64,000 nucleotides of DNA from Haemonchus contortus (GCA_000469685.2 LS997567.1:33139831-33203830); one strand, 5' to 3'; positions 1 through 11,500 are shown, counted from the first letter of the stretch. Numbers and translations are program-made. The notes: generated from the sequence alone by a model not told the origin.

Positions 1-288
1 GCGATTCAACCAATTGTTGACCATCTAACGGGAACAAGTGCTTTTAGCGAACAGGTTGTTGTTGATTCCAGCAACTACAGCCGCGTTTTTCCTTCGGCGT
101 GCCTGGTAGAAATGCCAGCACAAATTAAGTGCTGTCCAATCATTGATGGTTACCACGTGCGTGCCCTTCTTCACTCACGTGTTGATTGCCCGGTAAATGT
201 TCTAGAAATTTATCATCCTCGCATATCGCGCTCAAATTGTCTATACAAAATATGCTTCGAATTCTTTGTCGAGTTCCCTCATGGGAAC

Positions 289-355
289 CTAACAAACTGA
301 ACTCATGAAGAGACATCCCCATTCCTTCTGAGACAACGATGAAGCTTCGATCCAT
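289..355 (-). CDS. Gene A, possible last exon (stop codon 289-291)
   Basis: Read on the minus strand, this segment completes the split codon left by the upstream exon at 414-535 and runs 22 codons to a TAG. The 3' splice site used here (TTAAAG at 356-361) is weak. A better-looking CTCAG lies a little inside (about 323-327) and would give a different short tail that also ends in a stop. So the gene probably ends here, but the exact C-terminus is uncertain. No domain is recognised. Confidence 0.35.
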
Positions 356-413
356 CTTTAATCAGAGCTACTTTTACACAGAAAATTAATCGCGATGCGA
401 AGTCGCAACATAC

Positions 414-535
414 CTGAAGCATTTGCAGTCAACCAGCTCTTCTAATCCGGACCGGTATCGAGCTGGAGGGAACCGGTCTTTTTCTTCGTCACTAACATCG
501 CTCAAACGGTTTTCGACCCTTTTTGGAGGGTGTCG
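414..535 (-). CDS. Gene A exon, acidic/basic linker-like, function unknown
   Basis: This minus-strand exon of 122 nt is bounded by TTTTAG at 536-541 and a CAG|GTATGT donor at 412-413. It encodes 40 residues plus two bases and starts in phase 0, matching the donor phase of the exon at 603-665. The peptide is charged (it includes SDVSDEEKDRFPPARYRSG) and ends in a Cys-rich stretch, LVDCKCF. I do not recognise the family. The open frame, good splice signals and matching phases are the case for it. Confidence 0.6.
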
Positions 536-602
536 CTAAAACCTTGCCCGTAACTTTCAATCCGCTAATCTCACGAAACTAAGAAAAATTAAGAACACTC
601 AC

Positions 603-665
603 GGGTATGCGAGGAACTTCGTCGAGCGATTCGTCAATAAGAGTAACTGCGATTCCACCCAAAGG
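603..665 (-). CDS. Gene A exon (21 codons)
   Basis: A 63-nt minus-strand exon with a strong TTTTTTTCAG acceptor (just above 665) and a CCC|GTGAGT donor (just below 603). It is phase 0 at both ends and encodes 21 residues beginning PLGGIAVTLIDES. It joins without frame change to the next exon (414-535). No domain is recognised. The 579-bp intron between this exon and 1,245 shows nothing else convincing. Confidence 0.6.
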
Positions 666-1244
666 CTGAAAAAAATTAACACGAACCAACTGATCGCATT
701 TGTTGTACCGACGCTGACTTCAAGGTTGGTCCAATAAGTGCTATCACAGAACGCCGATGACGGCGTCGAAGTTCTGTGCTGGTACTCATAGGGCCGGCCC
801 CGCTGCATTGACGAGTTTTTGAATGTTCGAAATGAAGAAAATATGGGTTCACTCTAACCACATGGACGTTCATGGAACACGTAACTACTAACACTAACTT
901 GAAAATGAACATAAAGCATCTATGAAAAGCAGAGTCGTACTCAACGAAAGCTGCTCTGCAATCAATTTAGAACATGTAAACAGGGAACATACAAAAAAGC
1001 GAGCAAAAAATCAAAAGTCTTTGATGCTTCAAAACTTTTAATGGAGTATCAGTTATGCACCTGTGCAATATCGAGTGAGGACCGAGGCCGGCATCGGTAC
1101 AAATATGAATATGTATGGATGTATATGTATGAACGCAACTACTGGGTGGACACCGAGGTTGCAAGTGCAAGCAAGAAATAGCAGAAGAAACCACAAAGAA
1201 TAACACATAGAGGCTCTGTTAGTTTTATGCAAACAAATACCAAC

Positions 1245-1280
1245 CTCTTCGTCCACCTCCTCTGCTTTTATAGCAACATC
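1245..1280 (-). CDS. Gene A micro-exon (12 codons, acidic)
   Basis: A 36-nt exon between a GCTTTTCAG acceptor and a GAG|GTTGGT donor on the minus strand, phase 0 at both ends, encoding DVAIKAEEVDEE. It is acidic and low in complexity, like neighbouring exons. It could be an alternatively included cassette, since it can be skipped without frame change. Confidence 0.55.
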
Positions 1281-1377
1281 CTGAAAAGCAAAAATGATAG
1301 CAAAAAGCAATATTCGAAAAATTCAAAGATCAAAACAAGTAAGAAACAATGCAAATAAGAAAAAACGTAAGTATTAC

Positions 1378-1422
1378 CTCGGAAATGTTGACAAAGTTGA
1401 AGTCTTGAGCTGCTCCACTCTC
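1378..1422 (-). CDS. Gene A exon (15 codons)
   Basis: A 45-nt minus-strand exon with a TTTACAG acceptor and a GAG|GTAATA donor, phase 0 at both ends, encoding ESGAAQDFNFVNISE. Upstream of it (higher coordinates) is an intron of about 11.9 kb that is almost entirely transposable elements and satellites. Function unknown. Confidence 0.6.
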
Positions 1423-1524
1423 CTGTAAATGAACAACTGCACTATACGCAAAAAAGATGAAAATTTAATACCCAGATCTTTCTCTGGAGAACAACATCGG
1501 GGACCATTTTCCGTATACATCTGC

Positions 1525-1760
1525 TGAGCGAGCGGAGTGGTGCAGTGGTAAGCGGGGTACTATCAGCAAGCATGGTCAAGCGTCAAGGGCAAACCAAGCC
1601 TACCACCTCTTTGATTGGATGGTGCCAGACTTGTCTGCGAGGATAAAAGCACTGCCTTGTACAACGGCTGGTCACCGTGAGTCAAGTGCAAGTGCACAGG
1701 CCACATACGCATTCCAGTTGTCACTACGATTCTCGATGGAAGTTGAGTGTGGAGAAGAAT
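1525..1760 (+). repeat. Possible tRNA-derived SINE head
   Basis: Positions 1538-1548 read TGGTGCAGTGG, which fits the RNA polymerase III A-box consensus, in a tRNA-like context (GAGCGGAGTGGTGCAGTGG). I could not find a convincing B box downstream. The unit lies just before an RTE 3' fragment, which fits a SINE mobilised by an RTE-type LINE, but no second copy was seen in this window. Confidence 0.25.
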
Positions 1761-1828
1761 TAAGGAATTTGATTAATGCCTAATGACTTTTAGAATTTTA
1801 TCTGCTAGCATGCTATTACACAAGATGA

Positions 1829-2165
1829 TTGAACATTGTTAGCCGAGAAATGCGGGATTTACCAAAAATACTATGCCTGCGTCACCGCGCTGTAGAAAGG
1901 ACGAAGCAATGCCCCCTACAAGTACAGAAGGGAATCTGGAGTTTAGAGCTTCGTCAACGAAAGGGAATCCGAGATGCCGCTGCCTATGCTAAGAAATCGA
2001 AGTTCCACTGGGTCGGAAACGTTGTGCGACTTCGTGATGACCGCTAGACCACGGCGATAACTGGCTGGATCCCTCGCGACGTCAAACGAACATCAGGACA
2101 TCAGGACGGCCACGAGCGCGACCCAAGGGAAGGTCCCTCAACCGCATTACCACCTTCGATTTTTG
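1829..2165 (+). pseudogene. RTE-type LINE, 3' end of reverse transcriptase ORF (fragment)
   Basis: The plus-strand translation here (LELRQRKGIRDAAAYAKKSK and following) is clearly homologous to the C-terminal part of the full RTE polyprotein on the minus strand at 20.4-22.3 kb: the same arrangement of LRHR.KIRDA..YAKKSK..W.G.V.R..DD. It carries stops and is truncated at its 5' side, as is usual for non-LTR insertions. Its end lies just before the Tc1-like element at 2,176. Confidence 0.7.
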
Positions 2166-2175
2166 TATGGACATA

Positions 2176-3737
2176 CAGTACTGATCAAAAAGAAATCACC
2201 TCAACCTTTTTTTGTCATAACTCATCTCGAACTCGTTTTTTTTGACTGATTTTTTGGCAGCACCTTCTTCAAATACCTCCGACTTTTCTGCGATGCGAAA
2301 CACGCGGGAGCTTACTTCCCGCCAACTGGACGGTTTTTTTTCTCAAAAACTTGTAAAATCGGCCTCAATTTATATGGGTTTTTCTGAAATTTTTTCGAGT
2401 ATCAAACTGCTCGAGAGTTCTTTGTTTCAACAGTAAATCTCTTTTAATAAAAGGACGAAACTTTAGCACTCGCTCTCTAACCGTGGAGGAGCTCTCCGCC
2501 ATTGCCACGGGCAGTAAGCAGGAATTGATCCATGCTCAATATCCGAGTCTGTTTGTTGTGTCATTGCCTATGATTACGAAGGATATGGTAGATATTGAGT
2601 TTTTCACGGGCACAATCAAACAAGCCAGCTCGGAGAGGCCACGGATTGCCGCTCCTGAGTACTATAGGAAGATAATTTGTGCGTCGACTCAAGATCACAG
2701 AAGAGCATCTTCCGGTATAATGACCGAAATATCGATGACGGCGAAGTCGTTTCCATCTACGGATGCCATCAACGGACGCCTGCGGGATGCTGGATTATAT
2801 GGAAGAAGACTTGTGAAAAAGTATCTGGATCTCTGAAAATTAGACGAGTTCGGCTTCAATGGCCGCGTAAGTACCTACACTGGTCTTTCGACCAATAGCG
2901 TGAAGTCATCTAGAGCGACTAGTCAAAGAATGTTTCGCTTGGTCCAGATTGGGTTTCGTTCGTAAAGGTCCTCTAAATACAATTTTCGACCCCAAATACC
3001 AATTGGCAGCTCTCAGGCGTGGTGTTGGTTCAGTATTGCTTTGGGGATATTTTCCGAGTCTAGGCATGGGTCCCTGCACCATAATCCCACCACTATGGAC
3101 CACCAGAAGTACGTAGTCATTTTGAAGATATGCATGCTACCTTTTGCCCGTCCTGTACACGGCAGCAAACCTACTTTCCAACAGGATAATCACCCCAAAC
3201 AGAGATCTAGAAGGGGGCGCGAGTGGCTGACTCATCGGAAAATTCGGAGTTTCGAAGGACCCGGCCACTCTCTGACCTAAACATCATTGAGCCTTCGTGG
3301 CAGGAAGGAGAAAGAAAAGGATAGGTGATGTTTGGTTGGAGAGGTTTGGCCAATTTGAAAAAGAATGGAAGCAAATTGATAAGTGCCTGATCGACAAGTT
3401 GGTCGAGTCAATGCCCCGCAGTTGCTAAGCCGTCATCGACGCCAACTGCTTTGCTACAAAGCATTAGATTGAAAGTTGTTTGGGAATTAATCTCATGGTG
3501 ATAGCGTTTAAGTCAAGTGATTTATTTTGAATTCTGGAAACTGGTATTATGTTGTTCTGTTCAGGAGAAATGTGAAAATGGCCTTTTGACCTGAATAAAA
3601 GAGGTTTCGTGAGTTTTATGGTGGGACATTGAGAATCATTACTGTTGTCAACATACCAAGAAATCATTCGAAAACATAGAGTTCGAGATGAGTTATGAGG
3701 AAGAAGGTTCAAGGTGATTTCTTTTTGATCAGTACTT
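2176..3737 (+). mobile_element. Tc1-like DNA transposon, complete but inactive (1,562 bp)
   Basis: The ends are inverted repeats of about 60 bp: the left end starts CAGTACTGATCAAAAAGAAA and the right end read in reverse starts AAGTACTGATCAAAAAGAAA. Both continue through a stretch ending CATAACTCATCTCGAACTC. TA dinucleotides flank both ends (2174-2175 and 3738-3739), the target duplication of Tc1/mariner elements. The interior carries a broken transposase. The long inverted repeats and size are in the normal range for Tc1-like elements of nematodes. Confidence 0.85.
2470..3424 (+). pseudogene. Tc1-like transposase pseudogene
   Basis: Family landmarks appear in different frames: NGRLRDAGLYGRRLVKK before the catalytic domain, an RRGVGSVLLWG segment, the second acidic site as FQQDNHPK, and the third as DLNIIEP followed by W, typical of the DDE domain of Tc1 transposases (a DNA cut-and-paste enzyme acting in the nucleus on its own inverted repeats). 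Several frameshifts and stops separate them, and the first catalytic block is hard to find. This copy cannot make a working enzyme. Confidence 0.75.
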
Positions 3738-3908
3738 TATATAGCGTGGTGCCGGCACAGGTCGAAATCACCGTTTTGAGGTCTCCACTCACTCCACATT
3801 ACTCGCTTCACTCCGCAGTACTAACTCTATTCCATTAACCTAGCCACCAAGTAGCAGTTTCTCTACTATATATAAACCACAAGTTTTATGTGTCTGTTCG
3901 TTTGTTGG
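3738..3908. other. Short stretch before the microsatellite
   Basis: No gene. Positions 3868-3908 read like the border of a dispersed repeat (TATATAAACCACAAGTTTTA then TGTCTGTTCGTTTG). A close relative is at 10,705-10,750 and an inverted one at about 6,890-6,950, so the microsatellite seems to sit inside a longer repeat. Confidence 0.4.
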
Positions 3909-5818
3909 TATGTATGTATGTATGTGTGAATGTGTGAATGTGTGAATGTGTGAATGTATGTATGTATGTGTGAATGTGTGAATGTGTGAATGTGTGAATG
4001 TGTGAATGTATGTATAATGTGTGAATGTATGTATGTATGTATGTATGTATGTATGTATGTATGTATGTATGTATGTATGTATGTATGTATGTATGTATGT
4101 ATGTATGTATGTATGTCTGTATGTCTGTATGTATGTATGTATGTATGTATGTATGTATGTATGTATGTATGTATGTATGTATGTATGTATGTATGTATGT
4201 ATGTATGTATGTATGTATGTATGTATGTATGTATGTATGTATGTATGTCTGTATGTCTGTATGTATGTATGTATGTATGTATGTATGTATGTATGTATGT
4301 ATGTATGTATGTATGTATGTATGTATGTATGTATGTATGTATGTATGTATGTATGTATGTATGTATGTATGTATGTATGTATGTATGTATGTATGTATGT
4401 ATGTATGTATGTATGTATGTATGTATGTATGTATGTATGTATGTATGTATGTATGTATGTATGTATGTATGTATGTATGTATGTATGTATGTATGTATGT
4501 ATGTATGTATGTATGTATGTATGTATGTATGTATGTATGTTATGTATGTATGTATGTATGTATGCTATGTATGTATGTATGTATGTATGTATGTATTGTA
4601 TGTATGTATGTATGTATGTATGCTATGGATGTATGTTATGTATGTTATGTATGTATGTATGTGATGTATTGTATGTATGTATGTATGTATGTATGTATGT
4701 ATGTATGTATGTATGTATGGTATTATGTATGTATGTATGTATGTATGTATGTATGTATGTATGATGTATGTATGTATGTATGTTATGTATGTATGTATGT
4801 ATGGATGTATGTATGTATGTATGTATGCTATGTATGTATTTGTAGTATGTATGCTATGTATGTATGATGTATGGCTATGTATGTATGATGTATGTATGTA
4901 TGGTATGTAATGTATGTATGTATGTATGGTATGTGTACTGTATGTATGTATGTATGTATGTAGTGTATGTATGTATGTATGTGATGTATGTATGTATGTA
5001 TGCTATGTATGTAGGTATGTATGGGATGTATGTATGTATGTATGTATGTATGTATGTATGTATGTATGTATGTATTGTTATGTATGTATGTATGTATGTA
5101 TGTATGTATGTATGTATGTATGTATGTATGTATGTATGTATGTATGTATGTATGTATGTATGTATGTATGTATGTATGTATGTATGTATGTATGTATGTA
5201 TGTATGTATGTATGTATGTATGTATGTATGTATGTATGTATGTATGTATGTATGTATGTATGTATGTATGTATGTATGTATGTATGTATGTATGTATGTA
5301 TGTATGTATGTATGTATGTATGTATGTATGTATGTATGTATGTATGTATGTATGTATGTATGTATGTATGTATGTATGTATGTATGTATGTATGTATGTA
5401 TGTATGTATGTATGTATGTATGTATGTATGTATGTATGTATGTATGTATGTATGTATGTATGTATGTATGTATGTATGTATGTATGTATGTATGTATGTA
5501 TGTATGTATGTATGTATGTATGTATGTATGTATGTATGTATGTATGTATGTATGTATGTATGTATGTATGTATGTATGTATGTATGTATGTATGTATGTA
5601 TGTATGTATGTATGTATGTATGTATGTATGTATGTATGTATGTATGTATGTATGTATGTATGTATGTATGTATGTATGTATGTATGTATGTATGTATGTA
5701 TGTATGTATGTATGTATGTATGTATGTATGTATGTATGTATGTATGTATGTATGTATGTATGTATGTATGTATGTATGTATGTATGTATGTATGTATGTA
5801 TGTATGTATGTATGCATG
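3909..5818. repeat. ATGT tetranucleotide microsatellite, about 1.9 kb
   Basis: Nearly uninterrupted (TATG)n from 3909 to 5818. It has a GTGTGAAT-rich variant block (about 3925-4030), a very pure block (about 4027-4540), an error-rich block with single-base shifts (about 4541-5078) and a second very pure block (about 5080-5815). It opens long 'MYVC'/'HTYI' frames on both strands, which are artefacts. The array lies in an intron of gene A. Confidence 0.98.
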
Positions 5819-6960
5819 TTCACGCAATTCGGTTTCACCGGAGAAAAAAACCTCTAGAGGGCGGGACAAATTTGTGATGGGTGGGGCCTTAGACAGGATT
5901 AACAGAGCACATACGAGCTCTGCGGAGCCCCGCCCACGGAGGGTGGGGCAGGCGCCGGAATGAGCGGTGCCAAGAGCTGAACATCTTACTTTGGCCTCAA
6001 GAAAGTCCAGACAAAAATGACCAAAGGTGAGGATTGGGTCAACAAACAAGTTGGAGGAGACCCACCTGGTGTGGGCGGAGCTTTCTCAAAATGGGCGGTA
6101 CTTTTCAGATGTATTCATAACTCGATTCAATTAAGGCGCAGAGACCAGGAAAAAAATAAAGAGTGAGCAGGGCCAATGCGTGCTGGGCATGCGTGAGCTT
6201 GGCGAAGCGCCGCCCACTATGGCCGGGCGTGCCTTGAGACGGTAGGCAGTTTTCAAAAAAAATGCAACTTTGCTTGAAAACGATCTAGAATGCGGCAAAA
6301 AGGCGTTAAGGTGTAAAAGAACAAATATGGCCAGATCCTCGAGGTAGGCGGGGCCGAGATCAAAAACTCATAACTCTGTTCAGAAACGGTCTGGGATGCG
6401 GCAAAAAGGTGTTGAGGTGTAAAAGAACAAATGTGGTCATATCGCAGAAGTGGGCGGGGTTGGCTCTAAAGTGGGTGGAGCTTAGATCAAAAACTTATGA
6501 CTCTGTTCAGAAACTATCTGGGATGCGGCAAAAAGGTGGTAATGTGCAAAAGAACAAATGTTGTCAAATCCTCGAAGTGGGCGGGGTTGGCACCACAGTG
6601 AGCGGGGCTTAGATCAAAAATTTATAACTATTCAGAAACCTATAACTATTCAGAAACGCCGGGATGCGCGCAAAAAGTGGTGAGATGTAGTAGAACAAAA
6701 GTGTCAAGGAAAAGGCTTAGATGATAAAGGTCTATATTAAAAATCAGAAGCTCATGTGGCTCCGTCCCTCATGACTAGAGCCCCTAGCGCACGCAGTAGC
6801 GTGCGTAGTCGCCTGGTATTTATAAGAAGCAAATGTAGGATAGAACTGGGTTTTCCCTATCACTACCTTATCGTAATCATAAAGTTTGCGAACGGACAGA
6901 CCGACAAACACACAAACCTACAAATCGACAAAACGACAAACCAAGTTACTGCGTTATAAA
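5819..6960. repeat. GGGCGG-rich dispersed repeat with internal tandem units
   Basis: After the microsatellite comes a unit containing GAGCTCTGCGGAGCCCCGCC. At 6,290-6,700 there are about four degenerate tandem copies (spacings 106-141 bp) of a motif with TGCGGCAAAAAGG, AGTGGGCGGGG and ATAACTCTGTTCAGAAAC. Related sequence recurs at 9,570-10,500. The segment ends near 6,950 with CAAACACACAAACC-type sequence that mirrors the entry into the microsatellite at 3,870. No coding capacity was found. Confidence 0.6.
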
Positions 6961-7790
6961 TAAGAGAAACGAATGGGGCCGTGCCCAGATACCGTATCGT
7001 TAATGACGTGTATGAGCACAATAAACCAACGAGATAAAAGGGCGCACCGCGCCAACAGCAATATTAGGTTACCTATTTGATTGCATACTGAAGATAACGA
7101 TAAGCTATGCCTTCGTTATGTCTCAAGAGGTGCTTATCAAAAGTACTACTTAGGGTGATTATGTGGACTAGTTGTGAGCCCACAACAGTGCCAGAAAGAT
7201 ATTGGAAGCGTTGCACATCCGCGAGAGAAGTTCTAAGCTAAACAATGGAAATGAGGGCATTGCTATAATGAGTTTCTGCCATTCATTCCTTTTTGAGGGC
7301 TTTGAGATCACCGCGTATTTCTCACTTCACGACCGTCGATGGTGTCTCATTGGTCGCTTATTGTTTACAAAATCGAGTGGGACGGCATCGCCGGTGAAAC
7401 CGCAGAAGGTTGGTTTCTTCGCTGGGATTTTTTTTGGTGTCCATATTTCTGTGACTTGTTGCAACTGACCTAGTGCGTTTGGGCGCTCGGTCGGGTACGC
7501 CACAGATCAGGGCTCCAAATTACTTTCAGGTCCTTGAAGACCACGAGCTGTTCATGTCGACTTGATAAAGCGGTTTCACCATATTAAACCTGTACGGCAA
7601 AACAGTGCAAAAACATTATGTGGCATAACGAGGGTTTCCAGAAGACCAAACGTGAAAATTACTTATGTGAAGGTCCGAGCGGCATATGATGAGCAAATGT
7701 ACGATCTTAGATTGAGCGCAAACACTTCAAAGCGGCCTTGAATGTTGATAAAATGAGCGGCCATGTCTAACGTGCAGACAAAAGCAGTGA
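6961..7790. other. Intronic sequence with nothing recognised
   Basis: No convincing exon, transposase or RNA gene was seen on either strand. The open frame at 7202-7468 has no family features. Confidence 0.4.
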
Positions 7791-7839
7791 TAGCTAGATT
7801 GTTGAGTTTATTGTTTCCTTGAACTCTTCACGAGGTTTG

Positions 7840-8493
7840 TAAACAATCTTTGCTAGGCTGACGTTTCGGCGATATCGCCGTCTTCAGGGCCTGAAAGGAA
7901 CATAACTATCTGTGATTATCCGACCAAACTCTCTATCAACTCATTGCAATTCGAGACTTCGAGGGCACACAGGTGATCAGAAGGAGAAGCTCTCACCGTA
8001 GCTTCGTGGATTCCTTGAAACCACCCAGCTAGTGATGGTACCAACAGACCAGCGCCAGCTGGAGTAAGTCCTCATTTAAAGCCACTGCGGGAAGGCCAAT
8101 CTTATATCGCGTGATTGCGAAACATTCCTCCACACGATTCATTTTTGGATCAGTGACTTGTATAAGTACCTCGAGGGTTTCACGCACAATTGCATCTCCT
8201 GCACTACGACCTCCACGGTGACCTCAAAAACCCCTCCTTCATGATTTTAAAATCGGTGACTCCCTAATGCAGCCAGCTCTTTCAAATGCCCTAAACCATC
8301 TATGTTCTCCTTAACTTCACCTGAAGTGGTCTTGCCGTTTCTCCAATATACTCATCAATACAATCACGGCAAGTAATCTTGTAGACCACCCCAGACATGT
8401 TACAATCACCTTACCCTCAAGCTGGACAAAGCACACAGTTTTAGGCTGTACACAGGCGATAGAATGACCTGTTCCGAACCAGGCGCTTCTTTG
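7840..8493 (-). pseudogene. Penelope-like retroelement, GIY-YIG endonuclease end (left part)
   Basis: On the minus strand, about 8290-8400 translates to [20 protein letters not shown], the core of the GIY-YIG nuclease at the C-terminus of Penelope-like elements (VY.I.C..C...YIGET.R.L). This enzyme nicks target DNA for retrotransposition. A CCTGAAGACGGCGATATCGCC-type tail follows at 7860-7895. Stops and frame changes are frequent. The element is interrupted by a MITE at 8494 and resumes at 9070. Confidence 0.65.
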
Positions 8494-9067
8494 AAGGCAC
8501 AGTTCACGATGCCTCAATGGGCGGGTAGGTCAATGGCTTTCCCGCCTCTCGATCGATGTCACGTCATCACGTCAGACGAGTGTCGAGACAATAAAGGCCG
8601 CAACTATTCGTTCTAGGACCCACACACAATCAGCTGGTCGCCGAGTGATGAGGCGATGTATTTCTCCCACTCTTTTTTCCTCTGCTATTCTTTTTGCTGC
8701 CACGATCCCTTATTTAATTTCCTATTCCTAGAGGCTTAAAAAGGTGAGCTACTTTTGCTGTTACTAGGGTTTTTGTTTACTAATGCTTACAAGTAAATGA
8801 ATTTTTGCTTACCATAGTCTGCTATTCGTACCAGGACCCACACGTACGCAGTGAGACACATTGTATAGCTCGTCCAACCCCCCCTCACTCTTCATTTTTC
8901 TGGTCTCATTCTCATCCAGCCCCCTTTTTAGCTGTTTTTCGAAGCATTTTTTCACTTTGGAAACACCGATTCACGCAGTTTCTCCACCTTCATCGCACTA
9001 TTATCGACCTTGTCTTCCATTTTTCATCATAATCCGTATTACCCGAAATTATCGTGAACTGTGCCTT
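8494..9067. mobile_element. MITE with AAGGCAC ends and TA target (574 bp)
   Basis: The ends are inverted: AAGGCACAGTTCACGAT on the left and its complement ATCGTGAACTGTGCCTT on the right. The flanking dinucleotides are TG (8492-8493) and CA (9068-9069). A second Penelope copy near 15,430 shows the same site without insertion, with TA at that position, so this is a clean insertion with a 2-bp TA duplication. The same family is seen at 62,410-63,072, 38,108-49,916 (split), 52,120 and in part at 11,150-11,500. Confidence 0.8.
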
Positions 9068-9069
9068 CA

Positions 9070-9560
9070 CGAAGGGTGTTACGTTTACAATAGCGACTAA
9101 ATTTTCCAAGCCCGATCTCTTTAGACATTTTCTAATGGAGGCACTGACCTCATCATTAATAAACGGTAGTACAGAAGAAGTCTTTCCTTCAATCTAGGTA
9201 GTACCATGTCTGAGGATCACACTACCAGAATAAGCTTTGCGTGTCGTTGGAAAATTGTAGTGGCCATTCGACCAAACTATATCGCTTGCCATTTTGAGCG
9301 ACTCTTTTCGCTCATCCCCCCACTGCAGACCTTCTCAGCAGTGCGGAATATATTCCTAACGACCGCTCGTCTTAGTAAAAAGGGTGAGTTGAATGCTGAT
9401 GGACAATTATGTTCTTATTGCTCGGCTTTCTGTACCACTTCGTAACAACCATGTCGCCCCGTAACCTCACTTGATCGTTTAAGAAAGGAAGCCAATCTCC
9501 GGTCGGTTCTCCCCGTGTTAACGTGATGAGCTCTGATCGTGAAATTAGTAGGGCTATGAC
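9070..9560 (-). pseudogene. Penelope-like retroelement, reverse-transcriptase C-terminal part
   Basis: This continues the element interrupted by the MITE and is collinear with 15,433-15,925. The minus-strand translation resembles the region between reverse transcriptase and GIY-YIG (VVRNIF.TAEKV.SGG in the better copy). It has many stops and is not functional. Confidence 0.5.
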
Positions 9561-9564
9561 TATG

Positions 9565-10510
9565 AAAATGTGGTTAAACCTTTGAAGTGGGCGGGGTTTA
9601 CATCACGGTGGGCGGGGCTGAAGTCGATAATTCAAGACTCTGTTCAGAATTGTTTTAAAACACATCAAAAAAATATGGTTCACTTTATAGAAGTCCTTGA
9701 AATGTATCGAACGCTTATTCTTACTATAATAAAGCGCCTGCGCCTGTCTGTGTGTCTGTCACGAATTTCCATGCTACCTGAAGAAACACCTGGAGAGGTC
9801 GGGTCAAGCTTGGAACGGGTAGAGCATAGGGCAAGAACAACAGAGCACATAAGAGCTCAGCGAAGCTCCGCCCAGTGAGGCAGGCCATGCACAGGAGTGG
9901 ACGATGGCATGGGCGAACCATTCTTATTTGGTGTTATAACAGTCTGGAAGCCGAGAGAAAGGGCTAAGGTGAGGGATTCGTCTACAATGAAATGAAGGAG
10001 ACTCACCGGCGGTGGGCGGAGCGTTCTTGCAGGGAGCTATGCTTTCCTCATAAGTTCATAGCTCGATTGACTACGGCGAGGAGGCCAGAAAAAAAAAAGA
10101 TAAAAGGAATGACAAAGACCTTATGCGTGCTAGACATGCGTAAACTTGGTAAAACTCAGCCCATGGGCGAGGCGTGCCTTGAAATGGAAGCGACTTTCCA
10201 AAACTGAATAATTCTGTTCAGAGACATTCTGCGACGCGTGAAAAGGTGGTCAAATATAATAGAAGAAATGTGATCGAACCCCAGAAGTCGGCGGACGTAG
10301 ATCAGAAGTTCATAACCCTGTTCAAAATGTTCTACAATGCATGGAAAAAGGGAGGTTATGTAGATGTGCTCAAATCCTTGACTTAAGTTTACACAGGGAT
10401 AGGCGGATTAAGATCGAAACTTCATGACTCAGTTCAAAAACGTTCTAGAATGTGGAGAAAGTGGCTAGGGAAGCTAAAAGGATGGTCAAACTTTAGCAGT
10501 GAGAGGGGTG
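9565..10510. repeat. Second copy of the GGGCGG-rich dispersed repeat
   Basis: AAGTGGGCGGGG, ACTCTGTTCAGA and GAGCTCAGCGAAGCTCCGCC motifs recur in the same order as at 5,820-6,700 but more decayed. A TGTCTGTGTGTCTGTC stretch at about 9,745 takes the place of the long microsatellite of the first copy. Confidence 0.55.
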
Positions 10511-11150
10511 TGCACCGAGGTGGACGGTGCTATGATCTACCACTAATGACTGTTCGAATGAAATATACGAGCGAATGCACTTAAAGCGGTCAAATCTAGA
10601 AAGAACTATCGCAGTATGATGCATCAAAAATTGCACTGAATGATTCTAGATGAGCGGTCGTGGATATGCAGGCACGTGTTTGCGTGCATAGCCGAACTGA
10701 TTATACATAAACCACAAATGTCCGTATGTCTGTTGGTCTGTTTGCCTCTTGAGCTGTTTATCACCACCTTGCACATATGGTGCGTTCATAGGATTAAAGT
10801 GGAACAGACTAGCCAGTATGAAACAAGTAGGGACCAGAGCCACTTGGGAAGGCTTGATTTGAGCTAGGTTCCACCAACGATAAGATTGTCGTGCGATAAG
10901 ACTGGTCTCAACGAAAGTATATGATTAGTGTTCCCGGGCAACAAAAGCGTTCAAACGTGATATGAGAACAGGCGGCGGGATGGGAACGTTGAGATTAGGT
11001 AGTAGGTGGCAGAACTCGAGTCCGCTCACTCGGGGCAGGGCATGTACAAAAAATTGCTGCTTCAAAGTAGAGCGTTCAAATTTGGGACGAGAGCGGCAGC
11101 CAACTTTACACGATAAGGACGAGGGTTGGAGTTAGCCGACTGAGCGGTCA
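10511..11150. other. Repeat-like intronic sequence
   Basis: A TAAACCACAAATGTCCGTAT block at 10,708-10,730 repeats the border seen before the microsatellite at 3,868. No gene was recognised. Confidence 0.4.
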
Positions 11151-11500
11151 TTTTCCTAGTTTTCATAAAAATGGTGAGTTATTTTCGCTGTTAATCGTGC
11201 ACTTGATAACTTATGCCAGTGATTTTGAATGTATGCATTAATTAAATGAATGAATGAATTTCAGAATACGTTTTTGCTTACTGCAGTCAGCTGTAACACA
11301 TTATACAGCTCGTCCAAGCACCCCTTCTACGTTAATTTCTCGGTCTTTTTCTCGTCCTGCTCCATTCTTAATGCTATTATAAAACCTTTCATCTTCTTTG
11401 AAACACCGATTTTCGCGCTTTCTTTGCCTCCATCGCACTATTCTCCACCTTCCCTTCCGTTTATCGTGATTATTTTAACCCAAATTATAGCGAAAAGGAA
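11150..11500. mobile_element. Partial copy of the AAGGCAC/TA MITE
   Basis: The sequence is collinear with 8,740-9,055 (ATGGTGAGTTATTTTCGCTG, the AAACACCGATT block and a CATCGCACTATT block). The outer ends are lost or too diverged to see. Confidence 0.55.

Noticed and set aside
1538..1548. A-box match as a real tRNA gene
   Set aside because: No cloverleaf and no B box; at most a SINE head.
3990..6049. Long frames on both strands with MYVC or HTYI repeats
   Set aside because: They are products of the ATGT microsatellite, which has no stop in several frames. No protein is implied.
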